This document shows positions 18,802-27,736 of a stretch of 64,000 bases of DNA, piece after piece. The DNA lies in assembly GCA_036490515.1 (NCBI GenBank), contig DASXDU010000011.1, positions 868,001 to 932,000 of the forward strand. Reading direction: 5' to 3'. The position numbers were made by a program, and so were the translations under genes. The stretch is from Palsa-1150 sp036490515. GTDB lineage: Bacteria; Myxococcota_A; Polyangia; Polyangiales; Polyangiaceae. The number at the start of each line of letters is the position of its first letter. The first letter of the stretch is position 1. The notes beneath the pieces are model-generated. The model ran no database searches. It was not told the DNA's origin and saw only the letters and a program-made list of their open reading frames with translations.

Positions 18802-18999
18802 CTACTTTGCCGGCTTCCCAGCCCTGTGCGTGCCGGAGCCGATCTCGCTGGTCACCTGCGCCAGGAGCTCTCCCGCGAGCGCGATCACGTCGCGCGTCTG
18901 GTATCCGCTGCCGCGGAGCTCGCGATAAATCGTCTTCGCGAGGATCTGCAGGGTGCGCGGTTCGCGGGCGCCGGGCGTGTCACCGAAGGGGAGGGCCAT
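18802..18999 (-). CDS. Small helical hypothetical protein, 65 aa
   Basis: The frame from ATG 18999 gives 65 aa beginning MALPFGDTPGAREPRTLQIL, then amphipathic helices ('TIYRELRGSGYQTRDVIALA'). A GTG at 19017 would add six residues. The sequence reads like a real soluble protein (balanced residues, no Arg/Pro/Ala shadow bias), but I do not recognise a family. It lies upstream of the FHA/CpaF-like gene on the same strand with a 115-bp gap. Confidence 0.5.
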   Translation of the reverse strand: MALPFGDTPGAREPRTLQILAKTIYRELRGSGYQTRDVIALAGELLAQVTSEIGSGTHRAGKPAK

Positions 19000-19176
19000 G
19001 TCTCGCGCGGCGCCCACCTACAAAGGGCGTGCCACCCCGAGAGACGCGAAAGCCGCTGGAAATGCACGCGCGGCATGCGGGTCATGCGAACGGTGCTGCG
19101 CACGGGTCCGACGCATCACGCGAAGCCCGATTCGCGGTCCGTCGGGTGGGCCGATCGCCAAGCGCCCGTCTGGTGA

Positions 19177-19182
19177 TAGGGT
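19177..19182 (+). promoter_or_regulatory. Probable extended -10 element (TGATAGGGT)
   Basis: TAGGGT, preceded by TGA (extended -10 pattern TGn), ends 11 nt before the ATG at 19194. The inferred leader is only a few bases long. Confidence 0.5.
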
Positions 19183-19193
19183 GCGCCGCCGAC

Positions 19194-20576
19194 ATGGCGC
19201 AGGTACGCGGGTCGATCACGCGCTGGATGCGTCCGGATTCCCGCTCGCGGCGCCTCCTCGTGGCGGCAGCGCTCTACCTCGTCTGCACTGGTGTCTACGC
19301 TGCCGTTGCCGGCCCGTCCCGGCTCGTCCAGCACACCCAGTACAACCACTACGCGCTCCTCGCCGACGCGTGGTTGCACGGGAGGCAAGACCTCGCGGAC
19401 GGCCCGCCGAGCTACGCGCTCAACAACGACTTCGTGTCGTTCCACGGCAAGACGTACATCAGCTTCCCGGCGCTGCCGGCCATCCTGATGCTCCCGTTCG
19501 TGAAGCTCTCCGGCAGCGCCGAGGACTTCCGCGACGGGCAGTTCGTCATCTGGCTGGCCGGGCTGGCCGGGCCGCTGCTTTTCTTCGTGCTCGAGAAGCT
19601 CCGTCGGACGGACCGCTCGCCGCGAACGGAGCGGCAGAACGCCGTGCTGGCGCTCCTGTTCGCGTTCGGCAGCGTCTACTTCTTCACCGCCGTCGAGGGA
19701 ACGGTGTGGTTCGCGGCGATGGTCGTCGCGGTCGACGCATCAGCGCTCTACGTCCTCTTCGCCCTCGACGCCGAACGACCCGTCCTCGCGGGCTCGATGA
19801 TCGCGTGCCTTTACCTCAGCAGGCCCACCGCCATCTGGATGGCGCTCCTCTTCGCCCTCGAGGCCTTGCGCGTCTCACGCATGGATGGGGCGCCGGCTGC
19901 GCGCTGGCGTGACCGCATCGACTGGGGGCGGCTCACCAGGCGCTACGCGGCCTTCTCGGTTCCGATCTTCGCCGCGCTGGGCTTCGTCGCGTGGACCAAC
20001 TGGACCCGGTACGGCCGGCCGAGCCCCGTGTACTTCGACCACGAGTACCTCACGGTCGCATGGCACGCGCGAATGCTTCGCTGGGGGATGTTCAACTATC
20101 ACTTCCTCGCCAAGAACCTGGGCGTCTCGCTCACGAGCCTCCCGTGGCTCCCCTCGGCCGATGCCCGCCACGGCCTCGACGCCCCATTCAAGATCAACGA
20201 GCACGGCCTCGCCCTCTGGTTCACGACGCCGCTCTACCTCTGGCTCCTCTGGCCCCGGTTCGACGGACCGAACGCCGCGCGGCGCCGCTGGCTCTACGTC
20301 GTCGCCGCGTGCTCGGCCGCGCTCCCGGCCACCATGGACCTCTTCTACCAGAACTCGGGCTGGCGGCAGTTCGGGTACCGGTTCTCGAACGACTACGCCG
20401 TCCTGCTCTTCGTGATGCTGGCGGCAGGCGCCCGGCCCATGCGCTGGCTCTTCGGCGTCGCGGCGACCTGGAGCGTCGCGTGGAACCTGTTCGGAGCCGT
20501 CACGTTCGACAAGGCGGCCTTCGACCGGTTCTACTTCCGCGACGGTTCGCAGACCGTCGTGTACCAGCCCGATTGA
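19194..20576 (+). CDS. Polytopic membrane protein, glycosyltransferase-C-like
   Basis: A 460-aa integral membrane protein with about nine to ten hydrophobic spans (for example 'LLVAAALYLVCTGVYAAVAG', 'IFAALGFVAW', 'LWFTTPLYLWLLW'). After the first span comes 'QTQYNHYALLADAWLHGRQD'-like sequence: a polar loop with D and H that resembles lipid-linked sugar transferases of the GT-C class. This is a fold guess from topology only. The ATG at 19194 follows an extended -10. The long upstream frame belongs to the antisense strand of the FHA gene. Confidence 0.75.
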   Translation: MAQVRGSITRWMRPDSRSRRLLVAAALYLVCTGVYAAVAGPSRLVQHTQYNHYALLADAWLHGRQDLADGPPSYALNNDFVSFHGKTYISFPALPAILMLPFVKLSGSAEDFRDGQFVIWLAGLAGPLLFFVLEKLRRTDRSPRTERQNAVLALLFAFGSVYFFTAVEGTVWFAAMVVAVDASALYVLFALDAERPVLAGSMIACLYLSRPTAIWMALLFALEALRVSRMDGAPAARWRDRIDWGRLTRRYAAFSVPIFAALGFVAWTNWTRYGRPSPVYFDHEYLTVAWHARMLRWGMFNYHFLAKNLGVSLTSLPWLPSADARHGLDAPFKINEHGLALWFTTPLYLWLLWPRFDGPNAARRRWLYVVAACSAALPATMDLFYQNSGWRQFGYRFSNDYAVLLFVMLAAGARPMRWLFGVAATWSVAWNLFGAVTFDKAAFDRFYFRDGSQTVVYQPD

Positions 20577-20602
20577 GCTGCGCTCGAGAGGAGACACTGC
20601 GG

Positions 20603-21154
20603 ATGGAAGCGTGGCAGACGATGCTCTTCGGCCTGACCCTGACGGCCTGCAACGGGTGCGGCAGCGCCAGCCATCCGTCGTCGGTGCCGGGGACGACGCT
20701 CGCGAGCATCTCGGTGACGAGCAAGGCGTTCGGCAACGGCGGCGCCATCCCCGTCGACTATTCGTGCGACGGCGCCGGGAAGTCCCCTCCCCTCACGTGG
20801 AGCGCTCCCCCCGAGGGGACGAAGACGATGGCCGTCATCCTCGACGACCCGGACGCGCCCGGCGGCACCTTCACGCACTGGGTCGCGTTCAACATCCCCG
20901 CGGCCACCCTCGCGCTGTCCGAGGGGGCCGACGTCGCGGCCCTCGGCGGCGAGGAGGGCTCCAACGGCTTCGACCGCCCCGGCTACGGCGGCCCCTGCCC
21001 CCCCCGTCGCGAGATGCACCGCTACTACTTCCACGTGTATGCGCTCGACGCTCCGCTGACCGCACGGCCCGGTGCGTCGCGCGACGAGGTGGACGCGGCG
21101 ATGCAGCACAAGGTGCTGGCAGAGGGCGCGCTGATGGGCACGTTCGCCCACTGA
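20603..21154 (+). CDS. YbhB/YbcL-family (PEBP-like) lipoprotein
   Basis: A 183-aa phosphatidylethanolamine-binding-like protein. A lipoprotein signal with lipobox LTAC (Cys16) is followed by the PEBP core: 'DDPDAPGGTFTHWVAFNIP', 'NGFDRPGYGGPCPP' and 'YYFHVYALDAPL'. A GAGAGGAGAC ribosome site precedes the ATG. It is likely anchored in the periplasm; ligand unknown. It lies 26 bp after the membrane protein gene, so the two may be co-transcribed. Confidence 0.88.
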   Translation: MEAWQTMLFGLTLTACNGCGSASHPSSVPGTTLASISVTSKAFGNGGAIPVDYSCDGAGKSPPLTWSAPPEGTKTMAVILDDPDAPGGTFTHWVAFNIPAATLALSEGADVAALGGEEGSNGFDRPGYGGPCPPRREMHRYYFHVYALDAPLTARPGASRDEVDAAMQHKVLAEGALMGTFAH

Positions 21155-21237
21155 ACCGTCGAGAGTTCACGTGGACCCGCGATAGGCCCGTGGTTTCCGG
21201 CCGCGGGAGTCGTATCGTCATCGGGTCGGAGCTGCCC

Positions 21238-22167
21238 ATGCGAACTGCGTCGATTTCCTTCTCGTTGACCGCCGCGCTGATCGCGGCGTTCCTCGCGAGC
21301 ACGGCCCACGCCGATACGCCGGCCGACGAGGTCAAGCCCGACGACTCCGCGGAGCGTCACGAAATCGATCGCACGTGGCTCTACACGGACGACGCGCGCG
21401 TCGCGGCGCCGATGACGCTGACCACGACGGGCAGCCTCTCGTACACGAGCGTCGGCAACAGCCCGTCGCGGATCGTCACCGCGTTCCCCGGGTGCACCGC
21501 CCCGTGCAACTCGTACAATTCGTTCGGCGGCAACACGGCTACCCCCGGGGGGATGTTCCAGATCGGCGCCGAGCTCGGGCTCGTTCCGCGTCTCTCGGCG
21601 ATGGCGGTCGCGCAGGTCGGCACGGGCGGGTCCGACGGCGTCCCGAGCCCGAACCTCGGGGCCCTCGCCGGCCTTCGCTTCCAGGTGTTTCCGTCCGAGT
21701 GGCACTCCCTCCACCTCGCGCTGAGCGGCGGGTACCTGCGCGAGTCGTGGCAAGGCCCTGTCTTCGACGACGACAACGACACGTGGAAGCCCGGGAGCGC
21801 CAGCGGCGACAACGGCGCCTGGGCGCAGGCGTCGTTCTCGGCCGACTTCCAGCGTGTGCGCGTGGCGACGACCGTCCACGCGGAGCACGTGTTCTCCGCC
21901 GGGCGCGACCCGCTGGACATCATGGTCCAGGCGGGCGCGAGCTACCGTGTGGTGGGCGACTTCCGTGCGGGCATCGAGTACGTCGGGCAGGATCTCGAGG
22001 AGTCGTTCTCCCCCGGAGCCGAGGACGGCGCGCGGCACTTCATCGGACCCATCGCGTCGCTCCAGCTCTTCCAGAAGCGCTTCACCCTGGTCGCAGGGCC
22101 GTCGGTCGGGCTGACGGCGCATTCGCCCGACGTGCTGGGCCGGCTCGGCGCATCGTACAACTTCTGA
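21238..22167 (+). CDS. Hypothetical outer-membrane beta-barrel protein
   Basis: A 309-aa protein with a classical signal peptide (residues 1-25, ending AHA). Alternating hydrophobic/polar strands follow ('LTTTGSLSYTSVG', 'FQIGAELGLVPRLSAMAVAQ', 'LHLALSGGYLRESW'), and the C-terminal residue is Phe ('LGRLGASYNF'). The terminal aromatic residue is typical of outer-membrane barrels. Start ATG 21238 fits the signal peptide; a TATCGT hexamer lies 19 nt upstream. No transport family is recognised. Confidence 0.75.
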   Translation: MRTASISFSLTAALIAAFLASTAHADTPADEVKPDDSAERHEIDRTWLYTDDARVAAPMTLTTTGSLSYTSVGNSPSRIVTAFPGCTAPCNSYNSFGGNTATPGGMFQIGAELGLVPRLSAMAVAQVGTGGSDGVPSPNLGALAGLRFQVFPSEWHSLHLALSGGYLRESWQGPVFDDDNDTWKPGSASGDNGAWAQASFSADFQRVRVATTVHAEHVFSAGRDPLDIMVQAGASYRVVGDFRAGIEYVGQDLEESFSPGAEDGARHFIGPIASLQLFQKRFTLVAGPSVGLTAHSPDVLGRLGASYNF

Positions 22168-22197
22168 TCAACCGCGATTCCCGAGCACCTACCGCGT

Positions 22198-22821
22198 TCA
22201 GCGCGCTTCCGGCGGGATGGTCATGTGCTGGCCGGCCTTGACTCCGTGCTTGCGCGTCCACCCGGCGTTGACCTCGAGCACGTAATGGGACGGGCACCCG
22301 ACCCCGCGCGGGTCGTCGTTCAAGGTCGGGGCGTTCTCGACGATCCCCACGACGAAGCCGTCGTCGTCGACGTAGACGAGGTCGAGGGGGATGCAGGTGT
22401 TGTGCATCCAGAACTCCTGATCGCGGCGCTCCTCGAGGCGGAAGAGCATCCCCCGCCCCTCCGGCATGCTCTTCCGGTACATGAGGCCGCGCTGCGTATC
22501 GTGTTCGGACGACACGAACTCGGCGTCGACGCCGACCCCTCCTGCATCCGGAAAGGCCACGTGAAGGACGGGAACCTTCTGCGGACCTTCAGGGTCCCGC
22601 GGGCATCCGGCGGCAGGGCCGGGCGCCACCGGCGGCGGAGGCGCCGCGGGGGTCATCTTCACGCAGCGAGCTTCCGCCTCCGGGGCGGGGGGCGGGGCGA
22701 GCGATTGCGACGCCGCGGCGGCCGGCGGCGGCGCGGTCGTGCGCGAGGGGAAGTCCTCGGCTGGGGCCCGCGTGCACTCGGCGGAGAGGGCCGCCAGGGC
22801 GGCGAACAGCAGGACGCGCAT
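22198..22821 (-). CDS. DUF192-domain exported protein
   Basis: About 207 aa. The start at ATG 22821 gives a signal sequence 'MRVLLFAALAALSAEC'; the longer frame to 22980 would run through a terminator hairpin. A Pro/Ala-rich spacer (~70 residues) is followed by the DUF192 domain: 'FVSSEHDTQRGLMYRKSMPE', 'GMLFRLEE', 'FWMHNTCIPLDLVYVDDDG' and 'VLEVNAGWTRKHGVKAGQ'. DUF192 proteins are small periplasmic proteins of unclear function. A TATGGC hexamer lies only 6 nt before the ATG. Confidence 0.85.
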   Translation of the reverse strand: MRVLLFAALAALSAECTRAPAEDFPSRTTAPPPAAAASQSLAPPPAPEAEARCVKMTPAAPPPPVAPGPAAGCPRDPEGPQKVPVLHVAFPDAGGVGVDAEFVSSEHDTQRGLMYRKSMPEGRGMLFRLEERRDQEFWMHNTCIPLDLVYVDDDGFVVGIVENAPTLNDDPRGVGCPSHYVLEVNAGWTRKHGVKAGQHMTIPPEAR

Positions 22822-23241
22822 CCCGCCGCCATAGCGCGCCGGCACCTCGCGCGACAAAAAGAAAACGGCACCGCATAGGGGCCCGGGGGGGGAGAGCCGG
22901 CCTACGCGGTGCCGTCCTGGCTCATTGCTACCTGCGTGCCAGCGAGCCGCCTCACAGATCCCGACCACTTGCATGGCCATCGGGCGCGTCGAGATTCAGG
23001 AACGCAATGAACGACGCGAAATGCGCTTGCAGAAGTGAAATGTGAGCTCGAGCGCACGTAAGCGGCCGCTACCGCGTTCGAACACACATTTCCGGTGACG
23101 GCGAAGCGCGACCGCTCTGCACGTGGCACGAGGCGCGGTTCACGCGAGAGGCCCGGACAACGGACCGCATTCCCCCGGCATCCGAGCAGAAGCAGGGGTC
23201 CTCGCGCCACCGGCGCCCCGTGCGATAAAGATCCGCCGACG
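22822..23241. other. 420-bp intergenic region with an unexplained structured transcript candidate
   Basis: Between the divergent DUF192 and MFS genes there is no convincing protein frame. Besides the terminator, the minus-strand RNA can form a second hairpin just before it, with arms GGCTC and GAGCC (about 22919-22950). A perfect palindrome AGCGGCCGCT lies at 23061-23070. On the plus strand, GATAAA at 23224-23229 is a likely -10 for the MFS gene. The region may encode a small RNA or a 5' leader on the minus strand. Confidence 0.5.
22856..22915 (-). terminator. Strong intrinsic terminator on the minus strand
   Basis: Arms at 22865-22878 and 22902-22915 pair over 14 bp. The only non-Watson-Crick pair would be G-U in the minus-strand RNA but A-C in the plus-strand RNA, so the structure fits minus-strand transcription. 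It is followed by TTTTCTTTTTG in that direction. It ends about 35 bp before the DUF192 start codon. No protein gene lies upstream on the minus strand for it to terminate. Confidence 0.8.
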
Positions 23242-24876
23242 ATGGCCACCGCCGCACCCGAGCTGCCCGCCCTCCGGCCGCGCCCGTTCACGCGGGTCCG
23301 ACCCAACAAGTGGCTCGTCACGGTCTCGATCACGTTCGGCACGCTCATGGGCGCGATCGACTCGTCGATCGTCAGCGTCGCGCTGCCGCACATGATGGGC
23401 AGCCTCGGCGCGACCGTGCAGGAGATCACCTGGATCTCCACGGGGTACATCATCGCGAATGTCGTCGTGATGCCCTTCACGGCGTTCCTGGGCCGCATGT
23501 TCGGGCAGAAGCGGGTCTACATGGCCTGCCTCGTCCTTTTCCTGCTCGGGTCCATTCTCTGCGGGACGTCTCATTCTCTGTCCGCCCTGATCACGTACCG
23601 CGTCATACAGGGGTTTGGCGCGGGCGCTCTCCAGCCGACCGAGCAAGCGATCCTGCGCCAGACCTTCCCCGCGAAGGAGCAGGGCATGGCGATGGCCCTC
23701 TTCGCGATGGCCGTCATGCTCGGCCCGGCCATCGGGCCCACCCTGGGCGGCTGGATCGTCGACAACTACGCCTGGCCGTGGATCTTCTACATCAACGTCC
23801 CGGTCGGCATCGTCGGCCTCTCCATGGTCGCGGCCTTCGTCCACGAGGACGAGGAGATCGTCGCGAAGAACCGCTCGCTCGCCGAGGCGCAGCGCAAGCA
23901 GGTCGACTGGTGGGGCATCGGGCTCCTCGTGGGGGGGCTCTGCGCGCTCCAGTACTTCCTCGAGGAGGGGCAGCAGGACGACTGGTTCCAGTCGAAGGGA
24001 ATCACCGTCGCCTTCTGCGCCGCCATCGCGTTCATCTCCGCGTTCGTCGTGCGCGAGCTCACGTGCGAGGTCCCCGCCGTCAACATCCGCCTCTTCAAGG
24101 ACCCGGTGTTCCTCTCCGGTACGCTCATCGGGGCGCTCATGTTCGCGCTCCTCATGGCGACGATGTTCCTGCTGCCGCTCTTCATGCAGACGCTCCTCGG
24201 CTTCACGGCGACCGACGCGGGCTTCGCGATGATGCCGCGCGTCTTCGTCATGATGATCGCGACGCCCATCATCGGGAAGATCTACAACAGCGTCTCGCCG
24301 CGCCTCGTGATCGGGATCGGCGTCCTCTTCATCGCGTGGGGCGCGTGGGACATGAGCCACTTCACGCTCCAGAGCGGCCAGCGCGACGTCATCATGTCGA
24401 TCATGACGCAGGGCGTGGGCTTCTCCTGCCTGTTCGTGCCGCTCTCCACGGTGGCCCTGTCGGCCATCCCCCGCCACAAGATGGCCGACGCGACCGGCCT
24501 CAACTCGCTCTTCAGGCAGGTGGGCGGCTCGATCGGGCTCGCGGTCGGCGCCACCCTGCTCACGCGCTACGACAGCGACGCGCGCCAGGGCCTCATCGCG
24601 CACGTGGTGCCCTCGAACCCCGCGGCGATGGCGCGCATCCACGCGATGGCCTCCGGGTTCATGTCCCGCGGCATGGACCCCGTCACCGCGCGCGACACGG
24701 CGCTGCGGGCGCTCGACGGCATCATCGAGCAGCAAGCGAGCTTGCTCTCGTTCGACCGCGTGTTCCTCCTCGCAGGGATCGCGTTCCTCTTGGTCCTGCC
24801 GCTGCTCTACTTCCTCAAGCTGCCCGAGGGCGACCCGGATGCCCCGAGGGAGAAGATCGAAGTCCACATGGAGTAG
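23242..24876 (+). CDS. DHA2-family MFS multidrug exporter (EmrB/QacA type)
   Basis: A 544-aa proton-driven exporter with about 14 hydrophobic spans. Signature segments: 'GTLMGAIDSSIVSVALP' in span 1, 'WISTGYIIANVVVMPF', 'GRMFGQKR' as the loop motif, and 'AIGPTLGGWIVDNYAWPWIF' as antiporter motif C. Length is normal for the EmrB branch. No EmrA-like membrane-fusion partner or TolC is adjacent, so partner proteins, if any, are elsewhere. A GATAAA hexamer 12 nt before the ATG suggests its own promoter. Confidence 0.93.
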   Translation: MATAAPELPALRPRPFTRVRPNKWLVTVSITFGTLMGAIDSSIVSVALPHMMGSLGATVQEITWISTGYIIANVVVMPFTAFLGRMFGQKRVYMACLVLFLLGSILCGTSHSLSALITYRVIQGFGAGALQPTEQAILRQTFPAKEQGMAMALFAMAVMLGPAIGPTLGGWIVDNYAWPWIFYINVPVGIVGLSMVAAFVHEDEEIVAKNRSLAEAQRKQVDWWGIGLLVGGLCALQYFLEEGQQDDWFQSKGITVAFCAAIAFISAFVVRELTCEVPAVNIRLFKDPVFLSGTLIGALMFALLMATMFLLPLFMQTLLGFTATDAGFAMMPRVFVMMIATPIIGKIYNSVSPRLVIGIGVLFIAWGAWDMSHFTLQSGQRDVIMSIMTQGVGFSCLFVPLSTVALSAIPRHKMADATGLNSLFRQVGGSIGLAVGATLLTRYDSDARQGLIAHVVPSNPAAMARIHAMASGFMSRGMDPVTARDTALRALDGIIEQQASLLSFDRVFLLAGIAFLLVLPLLYFLKLPEGDPDAPREKIEVHME

Positions 24877-24923
24877 ACCTCGCGGCGGCCGCCCGGGGCC
24901 CACCCCGGCAGGGAGGTCGCCCT

Positions 24924-25844
24924 CTACGCCTTCAAGCTGCGAACGCCGGCCTGGTGGACCTTTCCCGGCAGCGGCCGGCCCACCACGCTCTCGGCGACCT
25001 TTCCGGCCTCCCAGACCCGATCGAGATCGACGCCCGTCTCGACGCCCATCCCGGACAGCATGTAGACGAGGTCCTCCGTCGCGAGGTTCCCCGCCGCGCC
25101 CGGCGCATACGGGCACCCGCCGAGGCCGCCGATGCTCGCGTCGAAGTCCCGAACGCCCATCTCGAGGCCGACCAGGACGTTCGCGAGTGCCGTTCCGCGC
25201 GTGTCGTGCATGTGCATGGCGACCTGCTCGCGCGGGAGCTCGCCGAGCACGAGCCCGAGGATCTGCTCGGTCTGCCGCGGCGTGCCGGCGCCGATCGTGT
25301 CGCTGAACGAGACCTGGTAGCACCCCATCGCGAGGAGCTTCCTGGCCACGGCGAGCGCCTTCTTCGGGTCGACCGCACCCTCGTAGGGGCACCCCCACAC
25401 CGTCGACAGGTACCCTCGCACCCGCATCCCGAGCGCACGCGCAGGGCCCACCGTCTCCTCGAAGGCGGCCAGGGTCTCGGCGATCGACTTGTTCACGTTC
25501 TTCTTGTTGTGCGTCTCGCTCGCCGAGATGAAGACCGCGATCTCGCGCATCCCGGCGGCCTTCGCGCGCTCGAGCCCCCGGGCGTTGGGACACAGCGCGC
25601 TGAAGGTCACGCCCTCGGGCGCCCTGGCGTGGGCGGCCACCTCGTCGGCGTCCGCGAGCTGCGGTATCCACTTGGGCGAGACGAAGCTCGTGATCTCGAT
25701 CCGCCGGAGGCCGGACGCGACGAGGGCGTCGATGAGGCGCAGCTTGTCGCTGAGCGGCACCGTGGCGCGCTCGTTCTGGAGGCCGTCCCGGAGCGAGACC
25801 TCGTAGACCGAGACGCGGTCCGGAGCGTGGTCGAAGAGGCCCAC
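24924..25844 (-). CDS. Hydroxymethylglutaryl-CoA lyase
   Basis: A 306-aa TIM-barrel lyase that splits HMG-CoA into acetyl-CoA and acetoacetate at the end of leucine breakdown. Motifs: 'VSLRDGLQNE', 'ITSFVSPKWIPQLADA', 'SFSDTIGAGTP', 'MHMHDTRGTALAN' and 'GGLGGCPYAPGAAGN' with the active-site Cys. GTG start at 25844. A -10-like TATGCT (complement of 25851-25856) ends 6 nt before it. It is divergent from the gene at 25879, and no other leucine-pathway gene is adjacent. Confidence 0.94.
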   Translation of the reverse strand: MGLFDHAPDRVSVYEVSLRDGLQNERATVPLSDKLRLIDALVASGLRRIEITSFVSPKWIPQLADADEVAAHARAPEGVTFSALCPNARGLERAKAAGMREIAVFISASETHNKKNVNKSIAETLAAFEETVGPARALGMRVRGYLSTVWGCPYEGAVDPKKALAVARKLLAMGCYQVSFSDTIGAGTPRQTEQILGLVLGELPREQVAMHMHDTRGTALANVLVGLEMGVRDFDASIGGLGGCPYAPGAAGNLATEDLVYMLSGMGVETGVDLDRVWEAGKVAESVVGRPLPGKVHQAGVRSLKA

Positions 25845-25864
25845 AAGACGAGCATAGTGCGTGG

Positions 25865-25870
25865 TATCCT
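25865..25870 (+). promoter_or_regulatory. Probable -10 (TATCCT) of a divergent promoter pair
   Basis: TATCCT ends 8 nt before the ATG at 25879. Its partner on the other strand (25851-25856) serves the HMG-CoA lyase gene. Both predicted transcripts are nearly leaderless. Confidence 0.45.
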
Positions 25871-25878
25871 GCGTGGCG

Positions 25879-26688
25879 ATGGAGGACGCGTCGGATCGCG
25901 GAGAACGGCCTTCGAGCGAGCGTGTGCCCTCGAGCCTCCGCGGGCCGCTCTCGGACGTCTACCTTCCGGCGCTCGCCACGGCGCAGGCCGAGCAGCTCGG
26001 GCGTCGCCTCGGGGATCGCGCGACCGTCGACGACCCCATCTTCGGACGCACCAACGGCATGCCGGCGCTGGCCCGGTACCTCGACGAGATCGCCGCCTGG
26101 CTCGGAAAGCGCGAGGGGGCGTTCGACAAGGTCGCCTTCACCGCCGGGTCGGACCGCGACGTCACCGAGGGAACGCTCTCGCTCACGTTCGACGGGCGAC
26201 GCGTGAGCGTCCCGGTCGCGGTCGTCGCCGAGCGACGTCGGGAGCGTGAGGTCGAGGTCCGGCTCTACTACTCCACCCGCCCCATCAACGGGTCGCACGC
26301 GGTCCGCTCGCCGCTCCTTCCCCAGGACGACGAGACGGCCGTCCCGCCTCCGGTCGCCTCCCACCTCGACGCGCTCTCCCGGGGAGACGTGGCGGCGGTC
26401 GTGGCGAGCTTCGAACCGGGCGGCGCGCTCCGCGACGCGGAGGGCAAGGTCCACGGCAAGGCCGCGGGGGAGCTCGCTGCGCACTACCAGCGCCTCTTCG
26501 GCGGCAGCCCGGGCATCCACGTCCTCAAGGGTGCGCGCGCGGACGACGGCCGGACGTGCGCGCTCGAGTACACCGTCGTCTCCGTCCGCGGCAAGACCGT
26601 CCCGCCCCAGGCGGGGCTGGCGGTGTACGAGCGGGGCGCGAACGGCCTTCTCCAGGCGGTGCGCGTGTACGAGGACATCGAGATCTGA
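25879..26688 (+). CDS. SnoaL-like/NTF2-like double-domain protein
   Basis: A 269-aa protein with two SnoaL-like halves. Residues ~20-125 include 'TVDDPIFGRTNGMPALARYL'. Residues ~140-265 include 'HLDALSRGDVAAVVASFEPG', 'GELAAHYQRLF' and the ending 'AVYERGANGLLQAVRVYEDI'. The ending pattern (residues describing 'R-x-Y-x-D') is typical of NTF2-like folds. No signal peptide. Function unknown; such proteins may be enzymes or ligand-binding proteins. Confidence 0.75.
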   Translation: MEDASDRGERPSSERVPSSLRGPLSDVYLPALATAQAEQLGRRLGDRATVDDPIFGRTNGMPALARYLDEIAAWLGKREGAFDKVAFTAGSDRDVTEGTLSLTFDGRRVSVPVAVVAERRREREVEVRLYYSTRPINGSHAVRSPLLPQDDETAVPPPVASHLDALSRGDVAAVVASFEPGGALRDAEGKVHGKAAGELAAHYQRLFGGSPGIHVLKGARADDGRTCALEYTVVSVRGKTVPPQAGLAVYERGANGLLQAVRVYEDIEI

Positions 26689-26730
26689 TCCGCCGTGAGG
26701 GGCCCGACGAAACCGACGAAGCCGACGAAG

Positions 26731-27717
26731 ATGGTGCGCCTTCGCGTCGCGGCGAGCTTGATCCTGGCGGCCGCGCTCGTCGTCCTCGCGGCGTGCGGCA
26801 GCTGCTCGCCCTCGGGCAGCCACTCCTCCGAGGGCGACGACGGAGGCGGCACGATCGAGGCCGCCGTCGAGACCGGACCGAGTCCGTCCCAGGCATGTGC
26901 GGCGTTTGCCGCGGCGTTCTGCGGGCGCCTCGAGGCGTGCACGCCGTTCGCCCTTCAGGTCGCCTATGGCGACGCCAACACCTGCGCCCAGCGAATCGCC
27001 CTCGCGTGCGCCCCCGACTTCACCATCAACGGCACCCAGGCGACGCCCGGGCAGACGATCGCCTGCGCCGACGCGGTCCAGGCCGAGTCCTGCGACGACG
27101 TGCTCGACAACCCGCAGCCCTCGGCGTGCAACGTCCCGGGGATGCTCGACGCCGGCGTCCCCTGCGGCTCGGGTGCCCAGTGCGAGAGCAACTACTGCCC
27201 GACCCTGGCGGCCAACGTCTGCGGCGCCTGCGTCGAGCACGTCGGCGCGAACGGCCACTGCGTCGTCGACTCCGACTGCTCGGCGACGCTCATCTGCAAC
27301 GTGAACAGCTGCGTCGGCCCCGTGGGCCTCGGCGCGGCCTGCAGCGACACCGCGCCGTGCATGCGCTCCCTCACCTGCATCAACGGCACGTGCGCGGCCC
27401 CCGGCGGCGCGGGGCAGCCGTGCGCGCAGGCGAGCGACTGCGACACGGCCCACGGGGCGAACTGCAACGGCCAGACGAAGAAGTGCGTGCAGTGGCAGGT
27501 CGCCCAGGCCGGGCAGCCGTGCGGCATCGTCGGCGGGAACGTGGTCGCGTGCGCGGCGAGCGCCCTCTGCGTCAACGGCAACGATGCCGGGGTGGGCACC
27601 TGCCACGCCCCGGCGGCGGACGGCACGCTCTGCGGGCCGGGCATCGCATGCTTGCCGCCCGCCGTCTGCTCGAGCACCGCCCGGTGCACGCTGCCGAATC
27701 CGAGCGTGTGCCACTGA
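26731..27717 (+). CDS. Cys-rich lipoprotein
   Basis: A 328-aa protein from ATG 26731 (a GTG at 26695 would prefix Pro-Thr-Lys repeats to the signal). Lipobox VLAAC near residue 19, then a Ser/Gly/Asp spacer. About 35 cysteines follow in short loops ('AGVPCGSGAQCESNYCPT', 'CVVDSDCSATLICN', 'CAQASDCDTAHGANCNG') like Dickkopf/EGF-type repeats. This is a common surface-protein style in Polyangia; no function can be assigned. The SnoaL-like gene ends 42 bp upstream. Confidence 0.8.
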   Translation: MVRLRVAASLILAAALVVLAACGSCSPSGSHSSEGDDGGGTIEAAVETGPSPSQACAAFAAAFCGRLEACTPFALQVAYGDANTCAQRIALACAPDFTINGTQATPGQTIACADAVQAESCDDVLDNPQPSACNVPGMLDAGVPCGSGAQCESNYCPTLAANVCGACVEHVGANGHCVVDSDCSATLICNVNSCVGPVGLGAACSDTAPCMRSLTCINGTCAAPGGAGQPCAQASDCDTAHGANCNGQTKKCVQWQVAQAGQPCGIVGGNVVACAASALCVNGNDAGVGTCHAPAADGTLCGPGIACLPPAVCSSTARCTLPNPSVCH

Positions 27718-27736
27718 CCGGCGCGTAGGAGGATCC

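Noticed and set aside
22915..22990. SRP RNA or c-di-GMP riboswitch on the minus strand
   Set aside because: A short 'CAGGTAGCA' resembles parts of these RNAs, but the conserved GGAAG tetraloop region and the A-rich core are missing.
22902..23498. 198-aa minus-strand protein upstream of the DUF192 gene
   Set aside because: Half is antisense to the MFS gene, and the frame ends inside the terminator stem.
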